This document shows, one piece after another, positions 1-10,901 of a stretch of DNA of 64,000 nucleotides. Source of the DNA: Dendrobium chrysotoxum (Eukaryota; Streptophyta; Magnoliopsida; Asparagales; Orchidaceae). Numbering within the stretch: the first letter of the stretch is position 1; each line of letters opens with the position of its first letter. The notes beneath the pieces were generated by a model. That model was not told the origin of the DNA. It saw only the letters and a list, made by a program, of their open reading frames with translations, and searched no databases. Both the position numbers and the translations under genes were made by a program. The stretch spans positions 51,114,365 to 51,178,364 of the forward strand of contig CM034298.1 of NCBI GenBank assembly GCA_019925795.1, in the 5' to 3' direction.

Positions 1-576
1 TTCAGAGTGATGGTGAAATAGATGGGGATGTTATCAGTAGAATTCAAGTTGGATGGTTGAAGTGGAGGAATGCATCGGGCTTGTTGTGTGATAGAAAAGT
101 CCCCCTTAAACTTAAGGGAAAATTCTATAAGATGGTGGTGAGACCTGCAATGCTTTATGGTGCAGAATGTTGGCCATTAAAAGAGAAGCACAATACTAAG
201 TTATGTGTTGCGGAGATGAGGATGCTTAGGTGGATGAGTGGATTTACTCTTAGAGACAGGATACGAAATGAGCATATACGTGAAAAGGTTGGAGTAGCTC
301 CAGTGGAGGATAAGATTAGAGAGAGTCGCCTTAGATGGTTTGGTCACATAAAACGGCGGCCTTCCGATGACCCAGTTAGGAAAGTAGAGGTATTAGATTT
401 GACTTATGTTAAGAAAGGCAGAGGTAGACCTAAAAAGACTTGATTAGAAAATATTAGAAATGACCTTTCTCTATTAGATTTAAACGAGAATTTGACTTTG
501 AACCGGACACAATGGAGAAAAAGGATTCATGTTGCCGACCCCACGTAGTGGGACAAAGGCTTGTTGTTGTTGTTGT
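1..576 (+). mobile_element. RTE-type LINE, 3' part (5' end outside the window)
   Basis: The 3' end of a non-LTR retrotransposon: the C-terminal part of its reverse transcriptase ORF, a short 3' region, and a tail of about six TTG units (560-576) instead of poly(A). Short-repeat tails are typical of the RTE clade. Two other copies of the same 3' end lie on the minus strand at about 11935-12035 and 60481-60775, which defines the family. Directly after the tail the sequence is gypsy pol, so this LINE probably inserted into the gypsy element; the other flank is outside the window, so no target duplication can be checked. Confidence 0.9.
3..443 (+). pseudogene. LINE reverse transcriptase, C-terminal region
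   Basis: Open frame from the window edge to a TGA at 441-443. It carries the standard RTE/plant-LINE tail: a KLKGKFYK block, the RPAMLYGAECWP block, a DKIRESRLRWFGHIKRRP block, and a basic GRGRPKKT end. In the copy at 60.5 kb the next codon is TGG, so the stop here is a TGG-to-TGA change. The frame then continues past it (NDLSLLDLNENL...) to the 3' region. The catalytic RT palm lies upstream, outside the window. Non-functional fragment. Confidence 0.85.
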
Positions 577-3341
577 TCCAGCTGCCTTAAGGCCTACCTC
601 CACCAAGGGAGCATGAGCATGCCATCATCCTGAAGGAGAGGGTATCCCCTATCAGTGTTCGACCCTATTGGTACCCATATGTTCAAAAAGATGAAATTGA
701 GAGACTAGTCAAAAAAATGTTGGAGGCCTAGATCATTCGTCCCAATGTTAGTCCCTTCTTCAGTCTTGTGTTATTGGTGAAGAAGGATGGTAGTTGGAGA
801 TTTTATGTAGATTACCGAGTTCTAAATAAAGAAACAGTGTTGGATAAGTTTCCTATACCGGTCATTAATGAGTTGTTGGATGGGTTATATGGAGCGATGA
901 TGTTCTCCATGATTGATCTGAAATCGGGATGCCATCAGATTAAGCATGCGGCCCTTTGACATCCAAAAATTATATTTAGGACTCATGAAGGCCACTACGA
1001 ATTCTTAGTGATGCCTTTTGGGCTTAAAGCCCCAGCTACCTTCCAGTCTCTTATGAACAAGGAATTTCAACCCTACCTCCGTAAGTCTGCATTGGTTTTC
1101 TTCGATGACATTTTAGTATATAGTCGATCTAAGGCAGAGCGTGTGGAGCACTTGAGGATAGTGTTAGTGGCATTGAAGGAGCATCAACTGTATGCCAATT
1201 TGAAGAAGTGTTTCTTTGCACAGTAGAGGGTGGAGTATTTGGGACATGTGGTGTCCAAATCAAGAATAGCTAAAGATTTTTCCAATATAAAGGCTATGTT
1301 GGAGTGGCCCTTATCCAAAACCTTGAAGGAGTTGAGAGTGTTCTTGGGACTCAAAGGGCACTATAGGAAGTTTATGAGGGGATACAATTCTATAGCATGG
1401 CTATTGACAGAGCAAATAAAGAAGGATAGTTTCAAATAAGGGGTGGAAGCCACCCAAATGCTAAAGAAAGCCATGACAAGTGTCCCTGTGTTAGCACTAT
1501 CAGATTTCAGCCAGTCGTTTGTAGTGGAGACTAACGCATCAAGTTATGGGTTGGGAGCAATTCTTATGCAGAGTCAGAGACCCATAGCTTATTTCAGCCA
1601 GTTATTGACCGCTAGGGCCAGACTGAAATTAGTGTATGAAAAGGAGCTGATGACGATAGTGTTGGCAATACATAAGTGGCTACCTTACATGTTGGGACGA
1701 CGCTTCATAGTCAGGACCGATCAGAGAAGTTTGAAGTTCTTGTTAGAGCAGATGATGGTGATAGAGGAGCATCAGCAATGGCTTTCCAAGTTGTTGGGTT
1801 ATGACTTCGTGATCCAATACAAGCCCGGGCTAGAAAATAAAGCAGCAGATGCTCTCTCCAGGCATAGTGAAGACCCTCAGGTTATGGCTCTATCTATTTC
1901 CATGGTGGTAGATTGGGAGGACTTGAAGCATGAGAGCGAGCAGGATGAGAAACTGCATAAAATCAGAGGAGACTTGTTGCAGGACAAGAACAGCCATCCT
2001 GGTTATTCTTTGATGGGTCAGAAGCTGTTATACCAAGGACAATTTGTGCTTTCGAGGTAATTATCACACATCCCTCATTTGTTGTAGGAGTTTCATAGCA
2101 CAGCTATTAGGGGATATTCAGAAGTTTAGAAGACATATCATAGACTGATAGCGGAGCTATATTGGGTGGGCATGTGGAAGGATGTAGAGAAGTTGGTGGT
2201 TAGTTGTAATGTTTATTAGAAACACAAATACCTAGCTATGGCTATAGGTGGTCTTATACAGCCTTTAGCATTACCTGAGAAGGTGAGGGAAGAGGTGACT
2301 ATGGACTTATTGAGGGACTACCTAGATCATACGGGTTTACTATGATTCTAGTGGTGGTGGACAGATTGAACAAATATGCTTATTTTGTTCCCTTACACCA
2401 TGGTGTTGGTGGCAGCCACATTCATTAGAAAGGTGGTTCGTTTGCATACCATACCCGAGGCCATTATGTCCGATCGAGACAAGATCTTTCTAAGCCACTT
2501 TCGGAAGGAGTTATTCAAGATGCGGGAGACTATCCTGAAGCGGAGTATAGCTTACCACCCCCATATGGATGATCAAACCGAGGTGGTGAATCGCAGTGTG
2601 GAGACTTATCTTCGTTGCTTTGTATCAGATACACCAAAGATGTGGGTCAAATGATTAGCCTAGGCGGAATATTGGTATAACACTTCATATCATACAGTAG
2701 CCCAGACAATATCATTTAAAATTCTATATGGGAGGGATCCACCTCATTTGATATATTATGAGCATGGCAACACACCAGTGTCATCAGTGGAGCAACACTC
2801 GGGCGAAAGAGACTGAAATTTAGCAGAACTAAAGGAACATCAATAGAGAGCACAACAAATCATGAAGAAACAGGTGGATGGACACAGGAAAGATGTGCAG
2901 TTTAAGGTTGGGGACATGGTTTATTTGAAGATCCGACCTTACAGACATAGGACTTTAGCTCAACAAAGGAATGAGAAGTTCTCCCCCCTCTACTTTGGGC
3001 CCTACAAGGTAGTGGAGCGCATTGGCTCAGTAGCATATCGCCTACGATTGCCACCGACCTGAGCCATCCATCTCGTATTTCATGTATCACAACTGAGACG
3101 TCATTGGAAACCACACACCCTCGCCCGCATTACCAGCCACACTGTCAGAGGATATGGAGGTGATATTAGAACCATTAGAGGTGAAAAGGGTGCGCCAAGG
3201 AGACAAGGGGATCAAGGAGGTGCTGATCAAGTGGAATGATTTACCAGAGTATAGGCCGACATGGGAGCCCTACAATACTATTCAGAAGCAGATTCCCTTT
3301 TTCCACCTTGAGAACAAGATGACTTTTTGAGAGGAGAGTAT
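577..3341 (+). pseudogene. Ty3/gypsy chromovirus pol: RT, RNase H, integrase, chromodomain (decayed)
   Basis: Reading one frame from about 590, the domains appear in gypsy order: the GLPPPREHEH pre-RT motif; RT with WRFYVDYRVLNK (about 795), MIDLKSG, MPFGL (1008) and FFDDILVYS (active site, about 1105); RNase H with VVETNASSYGLGA (D changed to N) and ADALSRHS; integrase with SDRDKIF and HMDDQTEVVNRS; and a chromodomain at 3154-3330 (VLIKWNDLPEYRPTWEP) ending in TGA. In-frame stops lie at 729, 957, 1224, 1437, 2058, 2652 and in the next codons. Several are obvious transitions: CAG to TAG at 1224, TGG to TGA and TAG near 2652-2666. Small frameshifts occur near 2400 and between 3060 and 3150. 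Gag and protease are missing on the left, where the LINE sits. Long dead. Confidence 0.9.
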
Positions 3342-3770
3342 TGATGTAGCTGGCAGCAGCAGCCCAGCTGCTCAGGTGGGGCTCAGGATCTCCTTTATCA
3401 CTTATAGGAGAAGAGGCCTTGGGAGGAAACTCTTTGGGAAAGGAGGGAACTCTTTGGGAAAGATGTAAGGGGTATTTATTAGGGGATTTGGACTATTTAA
3501 TGGGGGGAGATTATGGAGGGTTAGGATTTTTATATTATATTTCGAATTTCTGCAATAGTTTTTGTGAGGTGTTTGGGTTCCTAGTACCTGCTAGGAATTG
3601 TGAGAGAGACAATTCACCTCTCGAACAGTGAATCAACTTATATTTTGTCTTGCTTTGCTTGGAAATTAATAAAAACAACTCTCTTGGTGTTATTTTTGAA
3701 TCTATTTGGAGTAAGTTGCTGTTTTTTTATATTGTTGTGCGTTGCTTTGATCATCAATTCCTATCAGCTT
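3342..3770 (+). repeat. 3' LTR of the gypsy element (right border approximate)
   Basis: A purine-rich tract (gagaggagag, 3329-3338) directly follows the pol stop, and the LTR begins TGATGTAGCTGG at 3342, the expected PPT-LTR arrangement. The right border is set near the catcaattcctatca motif around 3755-3767, but there is no second LTR to compare, so it is uncertain. Inside it a gga-actctttgggaaa segment is repeated twice (about 3426-3460). A short LTR fits a Reina-like chromovirus, by inference only. Confidence 0.55.
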
Positions 3771-3929
3771 CATGATTCTTGCATGAATAGTTTATATATG
3801 TTCTCATATCAATACTTACATCTAATGCAAATTTGTGTGTTTGATACATTTAATGTTCATTATGCTGTATAAAATAAAGAAGTGAGAAGAAATGGAGGAA
3901 ATATTTAGAAGATGAATTTCTTAGAATTA

Positions 3930-4262
3930 GCAGAGCAAGACTAGAAAAGAAAAACTAATGAATAATTATATTAGAGGAAAGAATGAAGTGACATTGATTG
4001 AAGATAAAATGGCTAAAAATAGATTTAGGTACTTTTTACATGTATAACGAGGGGAACAAAATGTGCTTGTTAGAAAAGTTGATACAAATAGGATTAGAGG
4101 ATTTGAAAAAAAAAAAAGTAGACCTAAGATTACTTGGATAGAAGTTACTTAAAATAGGTTTAACATCTTGGATAACACTAAATACAAATAAATGAAATAC
4201 GAGGAATCCAAAAACCGAACTCAAATAGTTGGCATAATGCAAATCATTATTATCATGATGCA
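3930..4262 (+). pseudogene. Second, highly decayed LINE reverse transcriptase C-terminus
   Basis: Translating from about 3985 gives LIEDKMAKNRFRYFLHV, a stop, VRKVDTNRIRGF, then KKKSRPKITWIEV. This aligns motif by motif with the LINE at the window's left edge (VEDKIRESRLRWFGHIKRRP ... VRKVEVLDL ... GRGRPKKT). Two in-frame stops and heavy substitution show an older, different copy. A lysine codon run (4087-4098) and the SRPKITW motif place the end of the ORF. Confidence 0.65.
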
Positions 4263-4950
4263 ACTTTCAATTTACATATTATTCAACAAGTAATATCATA
4301 ATTAAAAATTAGGAGTGTAAAGCGCACACCACTAAATTAAGTAACTAAAAAGTGCACTTCCTTAAATCCAAAATTATGATAGATGAGAAGAAAGATACCA
4401 CTCCAGGAAAAGTATGAGTTCTCTCTATATAACTCTGGAGTTGATTTCCATCGTCGGCATCTTCCACATCTCTCCCTGCCAAAACAAATAAGTTTGCAAA
4501 TGTTGGTTGCCACTTCCAGTTTTTACCACAAGTATTGTGGTGGATATGAACGTTACCTTCATCCTCCTCATCATGGAAAAGAGACGAAGGGGAGAATATT
4601 GCAGTATCCATGGTTTTTCAATGGTGTCTCGTGTAGGATAACGTTCTGAAATTGTAGCAGTACGTGAAGCATGACAGTCTGTTTAATCTGGAAGAATAAT
4701 GTAACATAAATGGATAAAACTATTAGACTTTAGTACAGAATCTGATTGATATTCAAGGTAGTGTTGCCATATTTGATACATATAATAAGGTAAATTAAAT
4801 CCAGATCCCCGGCCTTTAAAGTATCCTTGGATCTATTAAATTTGCAACTGCTCAAATTGAGCCAAAATTTTTCTCTAACAGAGAGGCCCATCCTATCAAC
4901 TGTTTAATTACCAAAACTTCAAATGGACCACGCCCTTACAAAGAGAGAGA

Positions 4951-4983
<33 letters not shown>

Positions 4984-7501
4984 AAGAGAGAGAGAAAGAG
5001 ATAGAGCAAGCGTCAAATGGTCCGTAAACCAGTGAAAGAGAGTTGAATAAGTGTAGTCCCCATCAATCCTCTCCAAAAGATCCCATCCCCCGCCAGCACT
5101 ATAAGATAATGAAATTTTCATCATTTGAAGAGCAGATGCGGCAAGTTGACACAATGCAACATGTTTTTTTAACAAGAATGTTCAAAACCAATTCAAACTC
5201 TTTTGAAAACAAAGAGTCCAAAGTGATACTTCATGCAAATGCCATGTAATTGTTGCACTTTAGCTTATATATAATGTATGCTTTTCAAAAAAAAAAAGGC
5301 ATAGATGGTATTGTAAAATTATGTGACAAATAAGTTAACCTGATTACCTGGTTTAACCGATAGCATTACTCTTCATTTTACTAGATTATGCTCAAAAGTG
5401 AGAAAAAACCTTGTGTGGATCAATTTAGCTATTATTGTTTTGATAATTTTGCACATATAAAAACATTCTAAGAATTTGTTACGGGTAGCAAAACAAATGC
5501 CTAAAATGACACGTTGGTCAGCACACTCCCTGAAAAATTATAATAAGAATGATGAATAAATACATAATGAAATAAAAATGCAGACAAGAATAACCCTGCT
5601 TGTTAATGTGTATAGCATGTTTCAGTTATATCTTAGGTGATAAAAATTTAGCATATTGTAAAAAAATGGTTTATTTTGTATTTTAAATTTCGTATCCTTC
5701 CTAAGCTCCAACTGTCAACAAGATGCAGTAAAGCAAAAATATTGCTCGCTCTTCTTCCTTCCTTTACACTGTTACTTCAATATAAGTTTATGACCTTAAG
5801 CAAATTATATGGAAGAAGCCTGCTAGAGCTTAAAATAATCGAATACCAATATACTAGATGATTTCTCCTCTTCAGTTTACTTCAATTATCATGCCATTCA
5901 AAACATCAAGGGGGCAAACTAATTGGGCAAACTCCCCTTCAAGGCAAACTTTGCCAAGAAAAAAAAATCCACCCCTGATCAAAGAGATTGCTAATACTCC
6001 ATTTATTTCACAAGCTATATGCTAGGACATCTATCTTTGTTTTACTTCTATTTGTGTTGTGCTATGATTTATGCTACGCAAAGCTCAAATTTCATTCTTG
6101 TTGACTTGATGAAAAACCCAAAATGGTTGAGCACAATTTTGATGTGAAGCATAGATCTCAAAGCACCTGCAAGAGACTAAATTGTCTTATAATTTGGCCT
6201 ATTTTGACTAAATATATGAACAAATAAGCTTGAATTGACTCAAACAACACGAGAAATGGTTCAAGTAGGTCAACTAAAGTTATGTATGATTGAATCAGTC
6301 GAGATGGAACCCAAACAATCCTAAATTGGTAAAACTAGTTCAAAGCAGCTTTGCTTAGGCCAAACCGGTTTGGCTCGTCTTAGCCAAGCCATTAACCATT
6401 TGCTTGAGCGACTATGGGGGAAGGGAGGTCGTCACTGACTCGCAGGGTTGGAGTACTGGCGCTTTGGCACTAAGAAATCTAGTTTTCACCAAGGAGCATG
6501 TTGACAAAGATCAATTTAGGAATCTCCACTACTTCTATAGATCATTACAACCACATGGTCCAACCTGTTGAACCTTGTTTGTTAACGAAACACTCCTCTC
6601 TAGATGAGAAAGAGATATATATACATTCCTTTGGGAGCAATGGTGATTTCTTTTATCAAATTTGCAAGAGAAAGGAGCAATCCCACCTTGAAAAGTTTCT
6701 CATTAATCCAAAAATTAAGCTCATCATAGTCTTTTCCATGCACACCTAAGTGTGTTCTAGTGACTTGAGAGAGAGATGTTTGGTTGGTTGCATTTGTAGT
6801 TTAAGGTATTCCACGAATTCCAAGTATTTGGTTGGGTGAATTTCAAATACAATGTAATTCATTGTTAAATTTGAAATTCACCCTCTAGTTAAATTTTGGT
6901 GTCTTTGAAAATCGTTAGATTTGATCGATTCCCAAATACATCTTCAGTTTTTGCACATTCATATTCAATTCTTTTAAAATTTAAAATCTAAATTTAGAAG
7001 ACAGCTAGATAATTTATAATCTAAAGCTTATATATTAAATCTTGTTAGCCCAAATATTTATTTAGATCCATATGTCTTTGAAAATATTTAGTCTTTACTT
7101 TAATCGAGAGTATTCTCTTAGGAGATGTAATTAACTATAGGGGCTTGCCCCTATAGGGAGTCTACAACCCAAAATAAAATAAACCCTATCTTAGTTTCTT
7201 TTTAAGATAGGGGAAAGATTTGTGGAATGCAGACCTAAGCTTTAAACATTGGATTTATTTCATAATTGAAATGATAGATGAATGCTTCTCTTATCCTTCA
7301 GGATTAATTGAATATTCCCTATACAGTGTTCAATCATGAATAGAAAGTTTCTCTTCTAAAATTGATAGTTAAATATTAGCCTATCCTTAGGGATGGTATA
7401 ATATCAATCTATGCAGATTTGATTAAAGAAACCTAAAATATAAATTTAAAGCAAATCTTGTATGACATTTGCATTTGGACGTTAACTTAAATTTGTCCAC
7501 A
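4263..7501. other. No recognisable gene; simple repeats and hairpins
   Basis: A 3.2-kb stretch in which I recognise no gene. It contains a GA-rich microsatellite at about 4941-5006. Two opposed ORFs of 88 codons overlap at 4345-4649 and resemble nothing I know. Near 7.1 kb there are two strong hairpins: a 10-bp inverted repeat with a 2-bp loop at 7135-7156 (CTATAGGGGC/GCCCCTATAG) and another about 45 bp further on (CCTATCTTA ... TAAGATAGG). Confidence 0.5.
4941..5006. repeat. (GA)n microsatellite
   Basis: Two runs of near-perfect GA dinucleotides (4941-4972 and 4984-5006) separated by a short A-rich spacer. Confidence 0.85.
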
Positions 7502-7684
7502 AGGCATACCAACTTTCTTTAGTTAAGTAGCTAACTTAAGGCCTTTAGGGTCATAGGCGTCCCTCCAGAGGGACCATCCCTCGAGTTTATATTGCATTTA
7601 TTTGACCATGCACGTGGAGCAGTAAGAGATGCATGAAATGGACATCATACTTCCACACAAAACATCTATTCTGATCAGCAATAT
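7502..7684 (+). repeat. Direct repeat, copy 1 (~186 bp)
   Basis: Starts aggcataccaac and ends gatcagcaatat. It matches 8182-8369 with about 90% identity by eye. Both copies contain an 18-bp near-perfect inverted repeat (GGTCCCTC CA GAGGGACC), here 7562-7579. This copy ends exactly where the copia-type LTR begins. Confidence 0.85.
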
Positions 7685-8085
7685 TGTTATAGAAACCTTT
7701 CCACATCAAATTCAGTATCAAAAAATTTTGATTGGCTAATTAATGCATTAATTAGGGGATCTGATTATTGCATAAATTGGGAGATTTAATTAGCATAATT
7801 AGGAGATCTAACTGGCATGATTAGATTTTGTCATATTGTAGCATTAATTAATATTTCCTTTGTAGCTTTATTAAAAGTCTATAATTAGTGGTGTAAGGGC
7901 TATCATATGTACAAAAGAGAGAGCTAGAGAGCCAATTGTAACTTGTTTTTCTCCACATTATAATGAAATCATCCCCTCCCTGTGGACGTAGGCATCTTCG
8001 GCGAACCACGTAAATCATCATATTCTTTGTGTTGATTGTGCTTTGATTCTGATTTTATTTACGTTGTTTGCACAACAAGTCAACA
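7685..8085 (+). mobile_element. Solo-like Ty1/copia-type LTR
   Basis: The segment runs from TGTTAT to CAACA and contains the block typical of plant copia LTR ends: a gtggacgtaggc segment followed within 20 bp by cgaaccacgtaaatc and a T-rich stretch. There is no primer-binding site or internal domain on either side, so it is either a solo LTR or the LTR remnant of a rearranged element. No 5-bp target duplication is visible at the borders used; the left border also coincides with the end of a direct repeat, so rearrangement is likely. Confidence 0.65.
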
Positions 8086-8181
8086 TTCCAATTTGGCTTC
8101 CTTTATGATTTCACTTGTAGACCTTCTGATGTATTTGATGGATTCACATCAAAATCCCATTAGAGACAGACTAAGTTAGTC

Positions 8182-8369
8182 AGGCATGCCAACTTTCCGT
8201 AGTTTAGTAGCTAACTTGAGGCATTTAGGGTCGTATGGGTCCCTCCAGAGGGACCATCCCTCGAGTTTACATTGCATTTATTTGACCATGCACGTGAAGG
8301 AGCAGCAAGAGATGCATGAAATGGACATCATACTTCCACACAAAACCTACTACTCTGATCAGCAATATT
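8182..8369 (+). repeat. Direct repeat, copy 2 (~188 bp)
   Basis: Second copy of the 7502-7684 repeat, about 680 bp downstream. Its flank continues as gatcagcaatatttcgg, whereas copy 1 continues into the LTR, so this copy probably shows the undisturbed flank. Confidence 0.85.
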
Positions 8370-8544
8370 TCGGAATGCCCGCCATTTCATTTGCCAGCAT
8401 GAAACTTACTCACAGAATCTTAGTAAATCACCAATATTTGGAAGGATAAATCCAAAAAAAAGATATTTCACTGAATAAAGATAAATGTATCACATCTACT
8501 TAGGTAAAAACAACATAAGTAAAAGGAATAAAATTCGAATATTA

Positions 8545-8760
8545 CCAAATTCAGCCGCGGCTTTCACCATCTAGCGCAATAACCTCAAAACTTGAAAATG
8601 GCGGTCTTTGCTACTGAGTGGAGGAACCAGCAATACTTCCTCGGAGGCTCGGAGCTGAAGTAGATGTACTGTGGATAGCTTCGTGACAAACAAGGCGCTG
8701 CAAGTACACCGGAGTCGGATGAATGGAGAAGGAAAACAGGTGTCTGGCTTTACGGGCAAG
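8545..8760 (-). other. Possible first exon of a host gene (weak)
   Basis: On the minus strand a locally G+C-richer stretch resembling a 5' UTR leads to ATG at 8568-8570. It then reads MVKAAAEF and is followed at once by a GT-AT splice-donor-like sequence (G|GTAATATTC, about 8545). I cannot find a convincing next exon to the left, where the direct repeats lie. A 62-codon ORF in another frame (8571-8759) is probably accidental. Alternative: an unrelated patch of G+C-richer DNA. Confidence 0.2.
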
Positions 8761-8862
8761 GAAAAAAGAAAGCTTTGGGATTTTCTATAGCAATGTTAGG
8801 GTTATGTGGCAAGAGCCACATTTGTCCAGACCACTATTTACAATTATATGGGTTTAAATTGA

Positions 8863-8968
8863 TTTTTTTTTTTTTTTTTTTTTGGGGGGGGGGATAGTTA
8901 GGGGATTCGAGCCCAGATGAGATGGGAGAAACGTGTTCCGTCGACCACTCGGCCGTAAACCCAATCTC
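8863..8968 (-). mobile_element. tRNA-derived SINE
   Basis: Read on the minus strand it starts with a tRNA-like head: TACGGCCGAGTGGTCGA resembles the pol III A box of Leu/Ser-type tRNAs, and about 45 bp further GGCTCGAATCC is a B box. It ends in a C-run followed by about 20 A (seen on plus as T-run then G-run, 8863-8892). A 7-bp target duplication, aaattga, flanks it exactly (8856-8862 and 8969-8975). Size, pol III boxes, A tail and TSD together make this a SINE and not a tRNA gene; there is no cloverleaf. Confidence 0.8.
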
Positions 8969-8980
8969 AAATTGAATGTT

Positions 8981-9505
8981 TCAATAAACTAATTTAGGGA
9001 GTTCATTATCACACAATTCTAAACTCATTAAAACATTAACATATCTACAAGATATCAAGTAACCAGAGGTAATCAATTCAAATTGTCTCACTGTGTCCAA
9101 ATTTCTAGTTGAAAATATATAAATATCTGTGAAATTATTACTTGCGAAATTAGATAGCGCCATGTCACCAATATATTGTGTACCGTTACTGTATACCGCT
9201 GTGTATCTGGTGATGTCGCGCTTCCTAATTGACCTCCGGAAGGTCTGGTGACCGCACGTAATAATCTCTCTAAATATCCCTTTGAGAAATCTATAAATAT
9301 GGCATGCTTCTAAACATTCAAAGGGAAAACTTTTAGTTAAGAGAATTTCATATCTATGCCAACACCACCCAACATCAGATGTTGAGCAGCGTCGAAACCC
9401 ACAATCGCCATTGCTAGAAGTCGGTCCTCGACGACCAATGCTAACTTTTTTAATCACAATTACCAAACATGATTCATTGACCATTATCGCCACCCGCTTC
9501 ATCAA
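8981..9505 (-). CDS. Unrecognised ORF, 174 codons
   Basis: An uninterrupted 174-codon frame in otherwise stop-rich DNA, not recognised as any family. The N-terminal third contains two Cys/Trp-rich stretches (DCGFRRC, GWCWHRYE); the middle has basic motifs (RRSIRKRD). No signal peptide or clear membrane segment is visible. The stop codon lies 6 bp from the SINE target site, so the SINE insertion may have trimmed or redefined the 3' end. Flanking DNA on the right becomes very A+T-rich at once. It may be a pseudogenised exon, a TE fragment or chance. Confidence 0.25.
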   Translation of the reverse strand: MMKRVAIMVNESCLVIVIKKVSIGRRGPTSSNGDCGFRRCSTSDVGWCWHRYEILLTKSFPFECLEACHIYRFLKGIFREIITCGHQTFRRSIRKRDITRYTAVYSNGTQYIGDMALSNFASNNFTDIYIFSTRNLDTVRQFELITSGYLISCRYVNVLMSLELCDNELPKLVY

Positions 9506-9519
9506 GCATTATAAAGGTA

Positions 9520-10446
9520 TTTAATTACACTTATTATAAGAGTACAATAAAAGGAAGCATATATTTTGATTTTTCTAGAAGTTGGTTTAGAGTTAGCCAA
9601 ATGCGAAATAATTGTTTATCCAAAATGCATAATTTTTTTATGAATTAATTGTAAAATTATAAACTAATGAATAGATTAAATAAGAGAATAAGTATTTATA
9701 ATTAAATAAATAAATAATTATTGAAAATTGCAAAAAAGTAATAGTAAAATTAAATTTTTATTAATTTTTTAATACAATATAATATATATTTATAATTATA
9801 ATGTTTATGTTTTTAAATTTTAGTAGAATATGCAATTTATTTATAATTATATTATTTAATTTCTATTTTTTGATTAATTCATAGATAATTATGTTAATTT
9901 AAAATTAATTTTTGGATAACATATTGTTAATTTAGGCCGGGAACAACTTAAGTAATATATGAATAATTATATTTATTAATGTATTACTATATTTTTTTAT
10001 TTCATAACATAGATAATTATGTTAATTTTAATTACTTAATGAATAGTTATATTTGTTAGATTATTTTGTAGATAACTATGTTAAGTTCAAATTAATTTAT
10101 TGATAAAATATCTAATTCAAGTTAACTCTTAATTTAGGTCTTGGAATAACTTAAGTAATATATGAATTTTAAATTAATTGATAAGTAATTATATTTGTTG
10201 CATTAATTTATAGTAAATTATTTAATTTGGATTTAAATATGGATAAAATATATAAATCAAGTTAACTTAATTTAAGCCTTAGAATAACTTTTTTAATATT
10301 TTAAATTTAAATTAATTTTTGAATAATTATTAACTTTAAATTGATATCTACCTGTAATTTAGAGCTAGAAAAAAAATATTAATTGAAAGTCATTAAGAAT
10401 ATGATTAACTTTAAAAATTAATTTATTAATATTTCTTTAAATTTTT

Positions 10447-10541
<95 letters not shown>

Positions 10542-10901
10542 AACTCTACTATTACTTGAATTAAGAAGGTCAAATTTTAATAGATTGCACTATTAAAAAT
10601 ATATATTTAATTAAATATTGAGAAATAGATTTCTACATTATTTAACTTAATTATTTTGATTGATAATAGCAAATAACCTTAAGTTAGTGTAATCTAATTT
10701 AAATGTAATATCAGCTTATTACATTTTGTAATTTAAAAATAAGTCTGAGAAATAAGTGAGGTAGTATTGTGTTTTTTTATAAAAAAAATTAATATTAATT
10801 TTTGTTTGAATTTATTATTCATAACATAGGGTCTTGTAGTTTTTGTTTGATAGCTCATTAAAGTACATTTATTTAGTTGATGTTATTGTTGGGATAAATG
10901 T
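9520..10901. other. A+T-rich DNA with a long (TA)n tract
   Basis: Very A+T-rich sequence with loosely repeated phrases such as gaataattat and ttaatttaagcctt/gtcttggaataactt. No gene is visible. Confidence 0.6.
10450..10537. repeat. (TA)n microsatellite, about 44 units
   Basis: An uninterrupted run of TA dinucleotides of about 88 bp. Confidence 0.95.

Noticed and set aside
4345..4649. Two opposed 88-codon ORFs as a small gene
   Set aside because: No recognisable motif, no splice or promoter support, and both strands are equally open.
8863..8968. tRNA gene on the minus strand
   Set aside because: It has pol III A and B boxes but no cloverleaf or acceptor pairing; an A tail and TSD show a SINE.
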